A stretch of DNA of 64,000 nt from Ilex aquifolium. Taxonomy: Eukaryota; Streptophyta; Magnoliopsida; Aquifoliales; Aquifoliaceae. The translations under genes and the position numbers were made by a program. The stretch spans positions 23,494,545 to 23,558,544 of the forward strand of contig OX637404.1 in the NCBI GenBank assembly GCA_951799425.1. The letters run 5' to 3'. Below, piece after piece: positions 1 through 11,084 of the stretch. Below the pieces are notes generated by a model that saw only the letters and a program-made list of their open reading frames with translations, was not told the DNA's origin and did no database searches. Positions within the stretch are counted from its first letter, which is position 1. Every line of letters starts with the position of its first letter.

Positions 1-222
1 TAGTCGCTAATCCAATTATGTGCGACTCACATGAGGCACCAACAGCCCATGGACAAAGCACTTGCAACTCACATGTTTCAATTTATAATGGAAAATTGAA
101 CGGGGCAAGTTCCACATTGCTATGAATTCATATAAGGGCATAAATTGAAAATTTTAATATTTGAGGGTGCAAATTAAGAATAGAAGCATCTTTTGGGATG
201 TGGAGTGAAATTAGCCCTAATA
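1..222. repeat. Dispersed repeat, first copy (truncated by window edge)
   Basis: The stretch from about 52 to 222 aligns by eye with 33596-33772, in the same order and orientation. Both contain the phrases GCACTTGCA, TTTCAATTTAT, GAGGGTGCAAATT and TATCTTTTGGG-like text, and both end near ATTAGCCC. This looks like one half of a Mutator-type or similar non-autonomous element, but no inverted partner is visible here. It lies just downstream of the MYB exon 2 donor, so it is within the next intron of that gene. Confidence 0.5.
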
Positions 223-276
223 GTTATCGGATGCAATCGGCTCTGATTGGTAAATCACGACTAGTCTATAAATTAC

Positions 277-1176
277 CGAATCGGTGGTGATGTCAAAGAG
301 GCTAGATCGGCGGCGGCGGCGATTGAGGTTGTTTCGCCGTAGGAAGTATTTCTGAGCATGGCTAGCAACTTGTGTCGGCGTACGAGTCTTCACAAAATTC
401 CTTGAGATTCCTCTCCAATCTCCTTTTCCTACTTTCTGCAGTCCTAATAGGAACAACTTGTGTTCTTCCTCTGTCCATGGAACTCCTGATAAAAAAAGAC
501 AAATTCAGGAGCGTTACACAAATTCACACTTTCTTAACTTACATAAATCGTAAAACAAATCAAAACAATTTGATGCGAAAAAATTATAAACTTTCCGCAA
601 CAAAATACAAAAAAAAAGAGTTCCTAATTTTTCAACATCAAAATTTTAGTCAATAGACTCCAAAATCAGCAAATTCAAGGTTAAATCAACAATCCATTGT
701 TAAAAACAAAAATCATTAAAAAACGATATCATCGATCATCATTTTCGCATGAAAAATATGAAAATACAATAATAAATGTTGTCGAATTAATCATTTTCCG
801 ATTGGATTTTCAAAAAAAAAAAAAAGCAGCAGCATAGGTTTATTCAAAAAAATTAATAGATTTCTGATAAAAATGGAAAAAAAATCAGAAACTAAACAAG
901 AAGATAGTCGGAGATCTAACCTCGCTTACGCTCGCGACCTCCGGATGACTGGTGGTTGACGGCCTCGTCGGCGGAGGCGTAACCGGCGGCGGCAACATCA
1001 GCAGCAGCGTTGGAAGATTCGTTGCTATTATAATTAGGCTGCTCGTACTGCGACAGATTATTCATACTAACGCTTTTCCTCATAGGATCCACCTTCAGTC
1101 TCACACCAAACAACATAATCTCTCCACCGCCGGCGCCACCGTTCACGGCGGAGGATGACTCACCACCGCGTGACAT
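277..1176 (-). CDS. SHAQKYF-type single-repeat MYB transcription factor, 5' part (two exons, C-terminus off the window)
   Basis: Exon 1 is 1176-921 and exon 2 is 485-277, joined by a phase-1 GT-AG intron. A donor (GTAATT) at 276 leads to a further exon left of the window. The joined 155 residues begin MSRGGESS and carry [15 protein letters not shown], then ASADEAVN and ERKRG, followed by [36 protein letters not shown], and [10 protein letters not shown] with the basic run [13 protein letters not shown]. This is the layout of the Arabidopsis At1g74840/At1g19000 class, which is nuclear and binds I-box/TATCCA-like sites. The LFGV core resembles the R/KLFGV repression motif, so a repressor role is inferred. 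The ATG at 1176 fits the family N-terminus. The exon assignment is secure; the specific orthologue is not. Confidence 0.9.
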
Positions 1177-1365
1177 CTTCTTCTACCAAAAATCAATTGA
1201 TTGCGATGTGAGGAAGGGGGAATGAATCGAAGAAGGTACGTAATAGTCTTCTCCTCCTCCTCGTTCTTGTTGTGTAAAGGAGGAATCTGTGAGGCCGTAC
1301 AATGGGTTGGCTACAAAGAATTACGAAATGGTGTGAGTGAAATGGGCTGTTCCTTGGGCGGTGTG

Positions 1366-1367
<2 letters not shown>

Positions 1368-1397
<30 letters not shown>
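1368..1397. repeat. (AT)n microsatellite in the MYB gene promoter/5' region
   Basis: This is an uninterrupted TA dinucleotide run of about 28 bp, 190-220 bp upstream of the MYB start codon. Its position means it could serve as the TATA region of that minus-strand gene, which is an inference from spacing only. Confidence 0.7.
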
Positions 1398-1477
1398 CAT
1401 AGGACGCCACGGATTTGGCCTCCTCTTTTTTTTTTTTTTTCTTGGGCAAAGCATAGTAATGGTCCACTAATCAAACG

Positions 1478-2142
1478 GACCCTTCAACTTAATTACTGCT
1501 CTTGAATAGTAAAAAATGCCAAAAAAAGAAATTTTTTTTGTGTTTGATTAGTATGAAATGAAAAATGATGGAAAAAATAATTTTCTTGCATACTTAAATT
1601 TTCTCACAACTAACAAACTTTTTTTTCTTGTAAAAAACACAAGAAAATGCAAGAAAGTTGTGATCTATAACTAACTTCTCATTTTATCCTTATTTTTCTT
1701 AAAATATTTTATTAGTTATTAATTTTTAAAAATATTGGTATGAATTTGATTAACCATATAATTTGGTCTAAAGACATTCGTGCTGGTGCTTGTCCTAGAA
1801 CTCGGTTACGAGCCACTTTTTAAAAAAAAAAAATTTAACTTTAAATTATAATGCATATTTGTTTTTTCTTTAGACCTATTTAATATAATTAAGGATAATT
1901 TAGACAATTAGAAAATTTTTATTGCAACTTTACTTTCTTTCAAACTTTAGGAATGAAATTTTTTTAAAATTTTCTTGCAATTTTTTCATCCTAACCGAAT
2001 ACATGCATGAAAATATATTTTATATCATTTTCTTTTCTTTCACTTCACTTTTCATTATTTTCACTTTCTATTGTGCTTTTCTTTCTAACCAAACGTACCC
2101 GAAGGGTCCAAGTTCTTTCTTGGAAGGTAAGTTGAAGTGTCC
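1478..2142. mobile_element. Possible nested miniature inverted-repeat elements
   Basis: The left end GGACCCTTCAACTTAA (1478) is matched in inverted orientation near 2121-2142 (TTAAGTT-like text ending in GTGTCC). Inside it, TGTTTGATTAG near 1542 pairs with CTAACCAAACGT near 2086, as in the GTGTTTGGTT type of plant miniature elements. The two inverted pairs suggest one element inside another. Target duplications are not clear. The rest of the segment is A/T-rich with no coding potential. Confidence 0.35.
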
Positions 2143-2655
2143 AAGTAAAACTCTACTTTGGTATTTTATTATTTTAGTTGAGCCCGAGTTGACCTCTATA
2201 GTTGTGTAAATTGAACTTAGTATTGCATGATTGATAAAATCACTACTTTGATTCGTCTTAATGCATCATCACATGATGAGAATGGTCACATTACTCGAAT
2301 GAAATTTCAGATAAGAGTTTATTCCATTTGTTTTGGACCGAAATTCACCGCTAGTGTTGGGTGGATAATAATTGTTATTGTTAATGCTCTTCTTTTGCTT
2401 CCATTATATATTTCTTAAATAATTTTATTTGGTTATCTTTCTAAAATAGTTTTCAAAATAATAAAATCATAAAGCAAGTCAATTGTTCCCACAGTAGTAT
2501 TATCCTATTAAGGATAATGTACTGCCTTTTGGGTAATTACATGGTTTTTATTCTCATAGACCCAAATGGTGGTTGAGTCTAGGAGAAAATTTGATAAGGA
2601 CATAAAATCTAAATTTGATGCTTATGTCACACCAATATTGATAGGATTTGTCTAT
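2143..2655. other. Intergenic, nothing recognised
   Basis: This is A/T-rich sequence without a recognisable gene or repeat end. A 63-codon open frame at 2227-2418 has no family resemblance and no splice context. Confidence 0.6.
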
Positions 2656-2659
2656 AGTA

Positions 2660-2960
2660 CCCCAAAAAAAAAAATAGTACTATATTAATATTTATTATTT
2701 TATAGATATTTTTATCACTGTTGTGGTACTGAAAAAAATGATAAAAATAATTATCACAATAGTAATAAAAATACCCACAAAAATGATAAATCACCAAAAT
2801 AATAATTTTTTTTTACTGAATAAAAATGATAAAAAATAGTTATCAAAACAGTAATAAAAATACCCACAAAAGTAATAAATATTTTTATTAAAAAAATACT
2901 CACAAAAATAATAAATTATCGATAAAAATAATAAATTTTAAAGGACAATACCAAATTTTT
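2660..2960. repeat. A/T-rich repeat family, copy 1 (degenerate ATGATAAAAATA units)
   Basis: The segment is built of degenerate units such as ATGATAAAAATAATTATCAC and AATAAAAATACCCACAAAA. About 50 bp (2738-2790) is nearly identical to 6591-6640. Upstream, TTTTTATCACTG is roughly complementary to the later ATGATAAAAA units, so the segment could fold back. Confidence 0.6.
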
Positions 2961-3197
2961 TTATTAGATACATAGTCAAGTCCATATTCATATACAACGT
3001 TTGAAGGTCATTAAATATGAGTCATTCCAAACATTGGGATTTTAAGTATGTTGGATGACAAGATTGTCAGTAATTGATTACCTAACCAATTTGTTATTCA
3101 ATTATCTTGGTCCTATCCACTTGATCCCATCTGTTTGCTTCTTTATTATTATTCTACACATCGTTGAAATCAAGTGGACAACATAATTAAGAATAGG

Positions 3198-3326
3198 ATA
3201 TATTTTATTGACACCCCTGAATTTAAGTCATATTTCATTGATAGCCCCCTCTAATTCTTGAAATATAGTGGCACACTCTTGTAATTTATATATGACTTAA
3301 ATTCATGTGGTGTCCGTGAAATATAA
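3198..3326. mobile_element. Short foldback MITE (Mutator-like type)
   Basis: The arms GACACCCCTGAATTTAAGTCA (3210-3230) and its near-complement at 3293-3314 (TGACTTAAATTC then GGTGTC) are extended outward by imperfectly matching A/T-rich sequence to about 3198 and 3326. Total length is about 130 bp. The sequence style (a short GACACCCCTGAA... foldback) is common in plant Mutator-like miniature elements. The target duplication is uncertain. Confidence 0.6.
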
Positions 3327-4734
3327 CTTAAATCTAACGAATGTTAGTGAAATTTAACCATAAGAATATCACTGGGTTCACCAACTACTGTAACTCGAGT
3401 TAGTTTAAGAACATGTTCTCTGACGAACAAGGGTGACTGATCCTTAAGAAGTGTGAGAAATATCGAACCTAAAACCTCTTACTTGTAAAAAGACAGACCT
3501 GATTGCGTTGATCTTGAGTGATTCAAAGTCATATAGGGTAAATCTTCTATATACATAATAATATGATGTAGATCATGAAAGTAATAATATTTTTAACTTC
3601 TTTTTTTTGGTGTTTCCAAGTTGGACAATATCGGTCTCTATCAAAGTGATTGCGTTTGATTTGGTACCAAATATTTATAAATTAAGAGCAAAAAGTAAAA
3701 ATCTACCATACAGTCATGTCCAAACAAATGATGTCATTATCTTTTTTTCCAGCCAAATCAAATTGCCAAAGTCTTAGTAATGAAAAAAATGTTATTTGAA
3801 TATAATTTAGTGATATAATTTATTAATTTAGTCACTCATAGTCATTCAATTGATAATAAATTCTGATATTTATTATCAATTCAATTATTATAATTAATTA
3901 AATCAACAAATTAAATCTAAATCTACTTGGAATATTGAATAGCAGTATAGCACCCACCATGTTGATGATATAGTAATTTATTTTGAGTTGGAAACCACAA
4001 GGCAATAGTAGTGGCAAACAGGCTGGGTGACGATGCATATGAACCGTCGGCTAAGCATATTCCTTTTTCTGTCCTCTCTGCAGGGTCAAGATTTTATTTT
4101 ACAAGAGAATCATATTTATATGTAGGTCTGCCCATGGTATTGGTGAAGCGGGTTCGTATTAAAAATATTTTATTGTATCCGATTTATTTATTAATTTGTG
4201 TTATATTATGTTCGTATCGTATACTTTCTTTTAATTAATTTTATTCCTACCCAATTTATTTATTAATCGTGTCGAGTCGGGTCCACTAGTTTTACAAAAT
4301 AAATGACTTGATAAAGACTTAAATCCGCTAATTTTGTGTCATGTCATATTTTGAGAACCTTTACTTATGTGTTATCTCTTTTTTTTTCTTTTTTTTTTCG
4401 TACAAATTTTGAATACACGGAACATAATCACTTCTTAATGGTGAGTATCAATTAAGCACAAAAAAATTTGTGAAGAAAATTCAAAAAAATTAGCTTGATA
4501 TCGAGATTTTCAATTTTGAGTTTCATAAAAGATAAATCGATGAACTTGATATAATAATGTGTGAATAATTACACATATCTTGAGAGTTTCTGTAAAAATC
4601 ACAAATTCTGATAATTTGAAATAGGTAATGTGCGGTGTGAATGAGCCAAGTCAAGTCATTAATTGTTGGAATTGAGTTTATGGGTGTTAATAACTTCTTT
4701 TTTTTTTTTTTTGTTGTTGTTGTTGGTATTATGG
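3327..4734. other. Intergenic, A/T-rich, no gene seen
   Basis: No coding sequence is supported. The part at about 4115-4330 (GGGTTCGTATT, TCGTGTCGAGTCGGGTCC) resembles degraded hAT-type miniature elements rich in GTGTCG and GGGTC words. A second fragment of the same style lies near 8490-8710. Neither has clear ends. Confidence 0.45.
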
Positions 4735-4900
4735 TTAAGAGTGTCCGATTAGCTTACTTGTACTTCGATTAATCTCCTCTCTGATTCAGGGATAAAATTT
4801 TTATGGCTTAACCGAAGGGAGTTCTAAGTTTTAAATTCGGTAGTTACTAAGTTTTAAATCCATGAGAGATAATACCTTTGAGTTTGGTACAAGTTAGGTC
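4735..4900 (-). mobile_element. tRNA-derived SINE-like repeat, degraded copy
   Basis: GAGTGTCCGATTAGCTTACTTGT and CTTCGATTAATC, then GGGATAAAATTTTTATGGCTT, match in order the better copies at 5905-6100 and 48844-49029. The promoter-like boxes of the family lie on the minus strand. The 5' (box A) end of the element is poorly preserved here. Confidence 0.45.
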
Positions 4901-4922
4901 AAACAACAAAATACGTATTTCT

Positions 4923-5096
4923 TATTATAGCTTACACGCACTTTGATTAATTCTCTTTTCTGTCCGATCAAAGACAGACCATCCAAGCTGAAATTAAGAC
5001 ACTCATGAGGAATAAATTTTTCATGAATTAACTCTAAAATATTATCAAAATTCAAATTTAAGATGTCTAAATTTTTTTCTCTTTTTTTTTTTCAAA
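4923..5096 (-). mobile_element. tRNA-derived SINE-like repeat interrupted by the 5S rRNA insertion
   Basis: TAGCTTACACGCACTTTGATTAA, CATGAGGAATAAATTTTTCATG and AAATTCAAATTTAAGATGTCT follow the same order as the copies at 5905-6100 and 48844-49029. The expected continuation toward the box A end is broken by the retroposed 5S rRNA copy at 5097-5204 and its target duplication, so the SINE is older than that insertion. Confidence 0.5.
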
Positions 5097-5204
5097 AGGG
5101 GTGCAACACGAGGACTTCCCAGGGAGTCACCCATCCTAGTACTACTCTCACCCAAGCACGCTTCACTGCGAAGTTCTGATGGGATCCGGTTCATTAGTGC
5201 TGGT
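5097..5204 (-). pseudogene. Retroposed 5S rRNA copy, 5'-truncated, with A-tail and target-site duplication
   Basis: On the minus strand the sequence reads CAGCACTAATGAACCGGATC, CCATCAGAACTTCGCAGTGA, AGCGTGCTTGGGTGAGAGTA, GTACTAGGATGGGTGAC and on to TCCTCGTGTTGCACCCC. This is plant 5S rRNA from about nucleotide 14 to the 3' end, with a handful of substitutions, some in the internal control region. The 3' end is followed by TTTT and a run of ten A. It is flanked by near-identical direct repeats, GAGAAAAATTTAGAC on the 5' side (about 5205-5219) and GAGAAAAAAATTTAGAC on the 3' side (about 5068-5084). Loss of the first 13 nucleotides, the A-tail and a 15-17 bp target duplication are the marks of LINE-driven retroposition, not of a 5S array. 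It is unlikely to be a functional 5S gene. Confidence 0.88.
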
Positions 5205-5501
5205 CTAAATTTTTCTCTTACCACGTAAATTATCCTTGAATTTACAACTCATTATGTACTTGCCCCCAACAAGCTATGCCATTGAAGTTGGGTGGCACTG
5301 TTCCCTTCAATTACATATTTTATCCCAATTGTGTTTTGTACCCACCTTATTGAAAATTTTCTATCATTTTTGTGTATTGAAATTTAGGCATCCTCACTTT
5401 AACCACACTCAACCTTTGTACTTTTGAAGCTCACTACCTTCGGAACTAATTGATAAAGAAAAATTTCCCCTTCTTTTTGACTCTTTGGATAGGCTTCAAT
5501 C

Positions 5502-5600
5502 AATGGGTCTTTAATCTAATGATATTCTTTATTTTATAAAAAAATTGTCTTCTTAAGGTCAAAGGTTCAAGTTCCCCTTCCCCTTCCCCCTCCCCCAAAA
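5502..5600 (+). mobile_element. Short tRNA-derived SINE, family with GGTC-AATGGTA box A, copy 1
   Basis: TGGGTCTTTAATCTAATGATATTC (box A region) is followed about 50 bp later by AAAGGTTCAAGTTCCCCTTCC (box B type GGTTCAANTCC), then a C-rich and A-rich tail to 5600. Related copies lie at 10343-10438 and 50791-50875. Confidence 0.55.
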
Positions 5601-5904
5601 AAAAAAAAAAAAAATTCGTTCAATTCCTCATTTTGAGTACGAGCATTCACTTGACCACCTATAATTTGAATATTAGAGAGTTTGAGGGAGTGAGAATAGA
5701 TATTTCAAGTATAAGAATTGCCACGAGCCTTTAACACAATCTTGAACTCGAAATTAGTTAATTTTCATCATGAACACATTTATCTACATATATTTTCTAC
5801 AAATCTTAATATGCACGGATTTGGGAATTGTCTAGCCATCCAACTACAAATTCCACGGCCCATGTGTTTTTTAGTTTTTTTTTTCTTTTGGATTTAATGA
5901 TTTG

Positions 5905-6100
5905 GAGTGTTCGGACTAATTTATGCGCATCTCGACTAGTCCATTTTTTTGTCCAGTCAAATACAGACTATTCACACCGGGATTAGAATATGCATGAGGG
6001 ATAAATTTTTTATAGCTTGACACCAAAAAATTGTCGAAATTCAAACTCAGGACGTCTGAATTTACAGTTTATCACCATTACCACTTGAGCTACCTTTTAT
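5905..6100 (-). mobile_element. tRNA-derived SINE-like repeat, well-preserved copy
   Basis: On the minus strand it begins GGTAGCTCAAGTGGTAATGG, a near-canonical tRNA box A (TRGCTCARTGG type), followed by GAGTTTGAATTTCG at the box B position. It ends in AAATTAGTCCGAACACTCC. The order matches 48844-49029 and, inverted, 53515-53688. tRNA-derived SINEs are transcribed by RNA polymerase III and moved by LINE enzymes. Confidence 0.6.
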
Positions 6101-6429
6101 GGTTCACGACCCATGTGTTTTGCCTATAGGATCACCACTGTCCTCCTATAATTTCTCCTTCAAAATCATCATATATACTATATGAATACCCCTATACACA
6201 AAAGTGTACCTTAAACATTCAATATGTAGCTTATGATAACTTTTTAGTTTGTTACTGACTTAAGCATCAAAAAAAATTTTATTGGCAAGTACCAACACCC
6301 CTCCAATTAGTCTCCTATCCTGCAAATCATGAAAAAAAAAAAAACAATGTCAATAATTTCGAATCCTACATCCAAAACCGTTAATCACTTTATCTCTGGG
6401 AGTTGTATGTGGTTTCAAATTTTTTTTTT

Positions 6430-6740
6430 ATATCATACTGATATTTATTATTTTTTTGGGTATTTTTATTACTGTTGTATGCATTTTTATCACTATTATG
6501 GTACCGAAAAAAATGGTAAAAATAGGTACCACAAAAATGATAAAAAAAATACCCATAAAAGTGATAAAAAAAAATTTGTACTGAAGAAAAATGATAAAAA
6601 TAATTATCACAATAGTAGAAAAAATACCCACAAAAATAATAAAATCAACTATAAAAATGATTGTTTTTTTTTATATAAAAATATTTATAAATATTATAAA
6701 AACACTTGCAAAAGTAAAATTTTTTTGAAATACGATACCG
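6430..6740. repeat. A/T-rich repeat family, copy 2
   Basis: Same family as 2660-2960: ACTGATATTTATTATTT, TTTTTATCACTATTATGGTA, then ATGATAAAAATAATTATCAC and ACCCACAAAAATAATAAAA. TTTTTATCACTATT against AATAGT...TGATAAAAA gives foldback potential. The Asn/Lys-rich translation of this stretch is an artefact of the repeat. Confidence 0.6.
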
Positions 6741-8929
6741 TAGTCAAGTTCTTTATTTAATTCTTTGTGCAGCTTGTATATGAGATTTGGGCTTTATCCT
6801 CGTGGCCTTTTCCTTTCCTTTTTGACATTGATAGCTCTTTCTTTCCCCATTATTAGACCTTAGAGTTCACAGCACGTGCCTTCACTTTTCCTTTTTTCAC
6901 AGAGGATGAATCTGGTTTACTTGTCATCCACTTGCTAGTTTTCTTAGGGTTGAAGAAAAATCAACTCTCCTGCTGCATTAAACATGTGGAATCTAATTGT
7001 AATGGGCTTTAGAGGACACCTTGTATCAAAAGTTTTTGACTTATTTAAGCAAGTTATACCTTAAAGATATAATGACAATTTATAGAGTTCGAGTTACGTC
7101 TTTAAAAAGTTTAAGATCAATCCTAACATATTAAGATGAATTCTAAAAAATCCAATTTTCATCATAACTTTACCACTTTGAGTCGTAACTTTAGTCTTGT
7201 GATGAAATAACTTTTGATAAGGTATTTAAAAGTAGCTCTTCGGTACCATAGTCTTACCCTTAAAGAATAGACATTATGACTTACGTAATCCTATTTATTT
7301 CTTGGGTCATGAGTTTAAGGTATAAAACTAACTCTACAATCGAGATTAGACCACGTATATCTGATCTTGTCATCGTTTAATTTTTGAATGTTATGGACTC
7401 CTTGATGGACTACTTTTATGTGTTTTGGATTCAGACTAGATGGTATAATTTCTTAGAAAATTTTTTGAGTTTGACAGAAACATTACAATATATTTATAGT
7501 GAGAGCATAGTTGGCATACCCTTATCGTAAAACTTTTCCTAATCTCTTATTCTATTTTATTAAATCTCTTTTGATTTGGTATGGATTTGAATATAAGATT
7601 GGGAAAAGTTTTTAAAGATTCTATTATTTAAATTTAAATTTGAGTATAGAAAAAGGTAAGAGTTATAGATGCTCTCAATGTCAATTACTACTACCAAGTG
7701 TGGTAAAAAATTCAGGACATAGGTACATTTGCCCGCTATCACGAGGGAAAAAAAAAAGAGAAAAGCGCATAAATAGAGCCGTTAAAAGTATTCAATTTAA
7801 AATCAATTAATAATTGACGGAGGTATTCCTCAATTACGTAGACCAACATTAAGTACACTAATTTTTATTTTTTTGATGTGCGACATAAGCTCTATTTACA
7901 TCTCTATTGATGTGCGGTACCAGTTTGCACATGAACTTACAAATAAACAAATATCAAGGATTCAAATGATAAGAGATTTGGTCATTTAACTATCTAAGGA
8001 CGAAGTCTTATACCAAATTATCACATCTAACTCCAAACTAAGTGGCAATTAGTAGAGTTACCTTTAATCAATTAAACAAAGCTTGAATGATCCAAAACAT
8101 TTTCGAAGTGTGTGATACAAGCTTACAAATATAACCTCGCAAGCATGCTTTGCCTAATTAAGTAAATAAAAAGGTGCAAAAAGCACAATGGAGTTCTCCA
8201 AAATAGGTATATAAAGATGTTGGATAGTTAGGTATCTATAGGTAGTGCTCAGTGGCAAGCACAATGTACAACCATTTTCTAGTTCTAAAGTGTCTTTAGG
8301 TAGGGTGAGATACATCCATTTCTTCTCTCTTGAATTCCTTTTCAGTGCAAGGGAAAAGAACACAATTTGCCTTCTTTTTCTTTATATTTTTAAAGTTAGT
8401 GACATCCAAGTGCTATCCCTATAGCTATGGGGGCAAAAGTTCTACACTTTGCAGCAGAGGTGCAGTTCCAAAAATGATGTCGTATTACATACAGAACTAA
8501 TACGTCATTTTAAAAATAGCATAGTGTGTTGTATTGATCATCATGAAACGTGACACGAACCCGACTAAATAAAGTTTATGCATAATACAAAGTCTACACA
8601 ATACGAATCTTTTATGCATTACTATAAATGAATTTAGTATAGATTTGTCAAATCTCGATATAACATGACCTGCATGATTTAATAACACGAGACAATTCGA
8701 CTCATTAAGAGCCTTTCCACAATGAAACATTAGGCCAAGACACCGAAAGTATCGAAGTACATGATTATAAGACCAAACATTGTTAGGAGAACCTTCATTA
8801 CACACAACATACATTGGCCCAATATCCGTCACATTCTACTTCTTGGATCATTTGGACAAGACCATCAAACCACAACTTTGCCCAGTACTAGAGGATCATA
8901 CTAACCCATTATAGCTTATGGGACGTGGT
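6741..8929. other. Intergenic, no gene or clear element seen
   Basis: The sequence is A/T-rich, with several open frames of 60-111 codons that lack any family resemblance or splice logic. Around 8490-8710 the words GTGACACGAACCCGACTAA and AACACGAGACAATTCGACTC resemble the interior of degraded hAT miniature elements. Confidence 0.5.
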
Positions 8930-9917
8930 CAGGGCGGAGCCAAAATTTTTTTTTAGGGTGGGCACACTAGTATGTCTTGATTTTTTTTTAATAGATCGTA
9001 AAAGTTCATAAATTTATATTTAATATTTTTAAAACATAGAAGATTAAAAATCGATATACTCATAAACAAAAAAATAATAATTAAAACTTCTTATCGAGAA
9101 TGCGACTAATTATTATTATTTACAATTGACCATGGTATGCTTTTATTATTTGAAAGTGTTACAAATTAATTTTATCAATAATATTTCTTTTATAAATAAA
9201 ATCACGGTAACAATTTTCTATTTATGATCGTATAGTTTACTACATAACGACACACATTTTTATATAATAACGAAATAACCCTACAATTTTAAAAAAATTA
9301 TAAAATAACATCAATATGTTCAAAACATATTCGGACATGTCTAAAAGTTAACAATTATATTAGTTGTACCTAATTTGAGATTTAATTGATGGAGACCCAA
9401 TGGTTTGTGAAGATTGGATAGACAATAGAATTTATTAAATATTAAGACTATTATATTTAATATCGCAATGTATTAGGTCCTAAAATTAGGTTTCAATAAT
9501 ATTGTTCAAAAAGTTAACAATTATTTATGTATGAGTCTATTTAAATCAATATCACCTAAACACAATATTATGGTGGGCACAATTAAATATGGTGGGCCAA
9601 AAGTTTTGTTTTTAATGTTGGGTCAAAAATTTTATTTTTTTAATAGGTTTGGGTGGATTGTGATAGGTCAAAATTTTGATTTTTTTAATAAGTTTGGGTA
9701 GATAGTGATGGACTCAAATTTTTTTGTTTTAAATGGACTTAATTTTTTAATTTTTTTGAATAAATAATGTGGGCCTAACATTTTTATCTTGAATTTTGGG
9801 TGGGCACAAATAATATACTATACAAATATATAATATATATACATAACTAAAAAAAAAAATTTGAGGGGGGGCACGTGCCCACCCTGGCCCATGCCTCCCT
9901 CCGCCCCTGGACGTGGT
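8922..9917. mobile_element. Non-autonomous hAT transposon, 980 bp, with 8-bp target-site duplication
   Basis: The element runs 8930-9909. Its ends are CAGGG-CGGAG on the left and CTCCGCCCCTG on the right, a CAGGGGCGGAG-type hAT terminal inverted repeat, and just inside both ends is GGGTGGGCAC. The octamer GACGTGGT is found exactly at 8922-8929 and again at 9910-9917. The interior is A/T-rich, includes direct GGTGGGC/GGGTTTGGGTGGAT-like words near 9580-9700, and carries no transposase. The right side abuts a gypsy-type LTR remnant, whose left end this element may have split. Confidence 0.85.
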
Positions 9918-10870
9918 CTGTCTAACGGACCAACGGGAGATCGACACGTGGACAAAAGCGAGCATCAGTAGGGAATGTCGAGAGGTCTTGGTCCAAGAAA
10001 AACCAATCAAATCGTTGAATGGTGTTAATGCCCGGGGCAGAGCATTGATGACAACCGGATAGTTGCGCACGATGACATGAATATGACATGGGAAAGTGGT
10101 GTTTTAAGGAATAACGGTTACACGCTCTTCTAATACAAGAAGTACGTCGAGAGATGTGCACAAAAGTATAATCCTTGGGTGCGGGGACCAATCAGATGAT
10201 ACCTCGGTGGAGGTGCCCATTTATTGTTCGGCCCAATCACATCTCCAGAGGACAAGAGATTGGGTTAGTCAATCAATTTCATTTGGCAGAAAGACGATGA
10301 TTTAATGCTTAGAACCCAGTATTAATGGGTAGTAATCACTAATGGGCCTTTGGTCCAATGGTACTCCTTATCTTGTGAAGGTTTTGTCATCCTGAGATCA
10401 AGGGTTCAAATCTCCCTCCTCCAAAAAATAAAATAAAAATGGGCAGTAATGGCTCGACTTACCTTCTCCAAGAACTGTAAGCGTGTGGCTCAAGGTACAG
10501 TAATGGCACAGCTCGAGGGCGATTGACCTGTTGCCAATAAGGACCAGCTCCTTGTCATCTTGTTGTACGAACGAATCAGGAAAATTCCCTTTTTGACACA
10601 TTACAAAACATTCATCTTGTCTAGCGGTCTCATTCCAAGCTAAAGGCATGCCTTTTGGGCATAAATACCCCCTTAGCCTGAAACCAAAGGTACGTAACTC
10701 TTGGTCACACCAGAATTCTTAATTTTCCTTCACTCATTCACACAATTGACTTGATTGTCAGAAGGGATTCACCGGATACACATATGGCACCCCTCTAACC
10801 CTTTCTTTTGGTTGCAGGCTCCCTTAATCATCTCTCCTTGGTGGAACCCTCCTCATTTTCACCCCTATTG
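9918..10870 (+). mobile_element. LTR remnant, probably Ty3/gypsy Tat-like, with a SINE inserted
   Basis: Sequence of relatively high GC content ends in a typical LTR region: TTGGGCATAAATACCCCC (TATA-like), then CACTCATTCACACAA, TTGACTTGATTGTCAGAAGG and TTTGGTTGCAGGCTCCC. The final phrases are characteristic of Tat/Ogre-like plant LTRs. No primer-binding site or internal coding part follows, so it is a solo or truncated fossil. A SINE at 10343-10438 splits it. Confidence 0.4.
10325..10455 (+). mobile_element. Short tRNA-derived SINE, copy 2, with probable target duplication
   Basis: GGGCCTTTGGTCCAATGGTACTCC (box A region) and AAGGGTTCAAATCTCCC (box B) are followed by a CCTCC and A-rich tail. 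The flanks AATGGGTAGTAAT (about 10325) and AATGGGCAGTAAT (about 10438) differ at one base and look like a target duplication. The insertion lies inside the LTR remnant, so it is the younger of the two. Confidence 0.65.
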
Positions 10871-11084
10871 TCGCTCTCTCTTTGTATTTTTGAAAAATTT
10901 TCCATGTAATAACAATTAAAAGGAAACTAGAACAATAAAAGGTGAAACTACTACAACGATCCGATATCATTTTACAATGGTGCGTTATGGAAGGAATCTC
11001 TCGTTGTTCTCAATTTTTTCTTCTATAAAAAATTTTGTGTGTATGAACCGATATTGTTGTTGATTGTCTTGGCACCCCTCGATT

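Noticed and set aside
5097-5204. A functional 5S rRNA gene
   Set aside because: The 5' end is missing, the control region is changed, and an A-tail with target duplication marks it as a retroposed copy.
6329-6760. Asn/Lys/Tyr-rich frame of 143 codons
   Set aside because: Direct translation of the A/T-rich ATGATAAAAATA repeat; no protein-like pattern.
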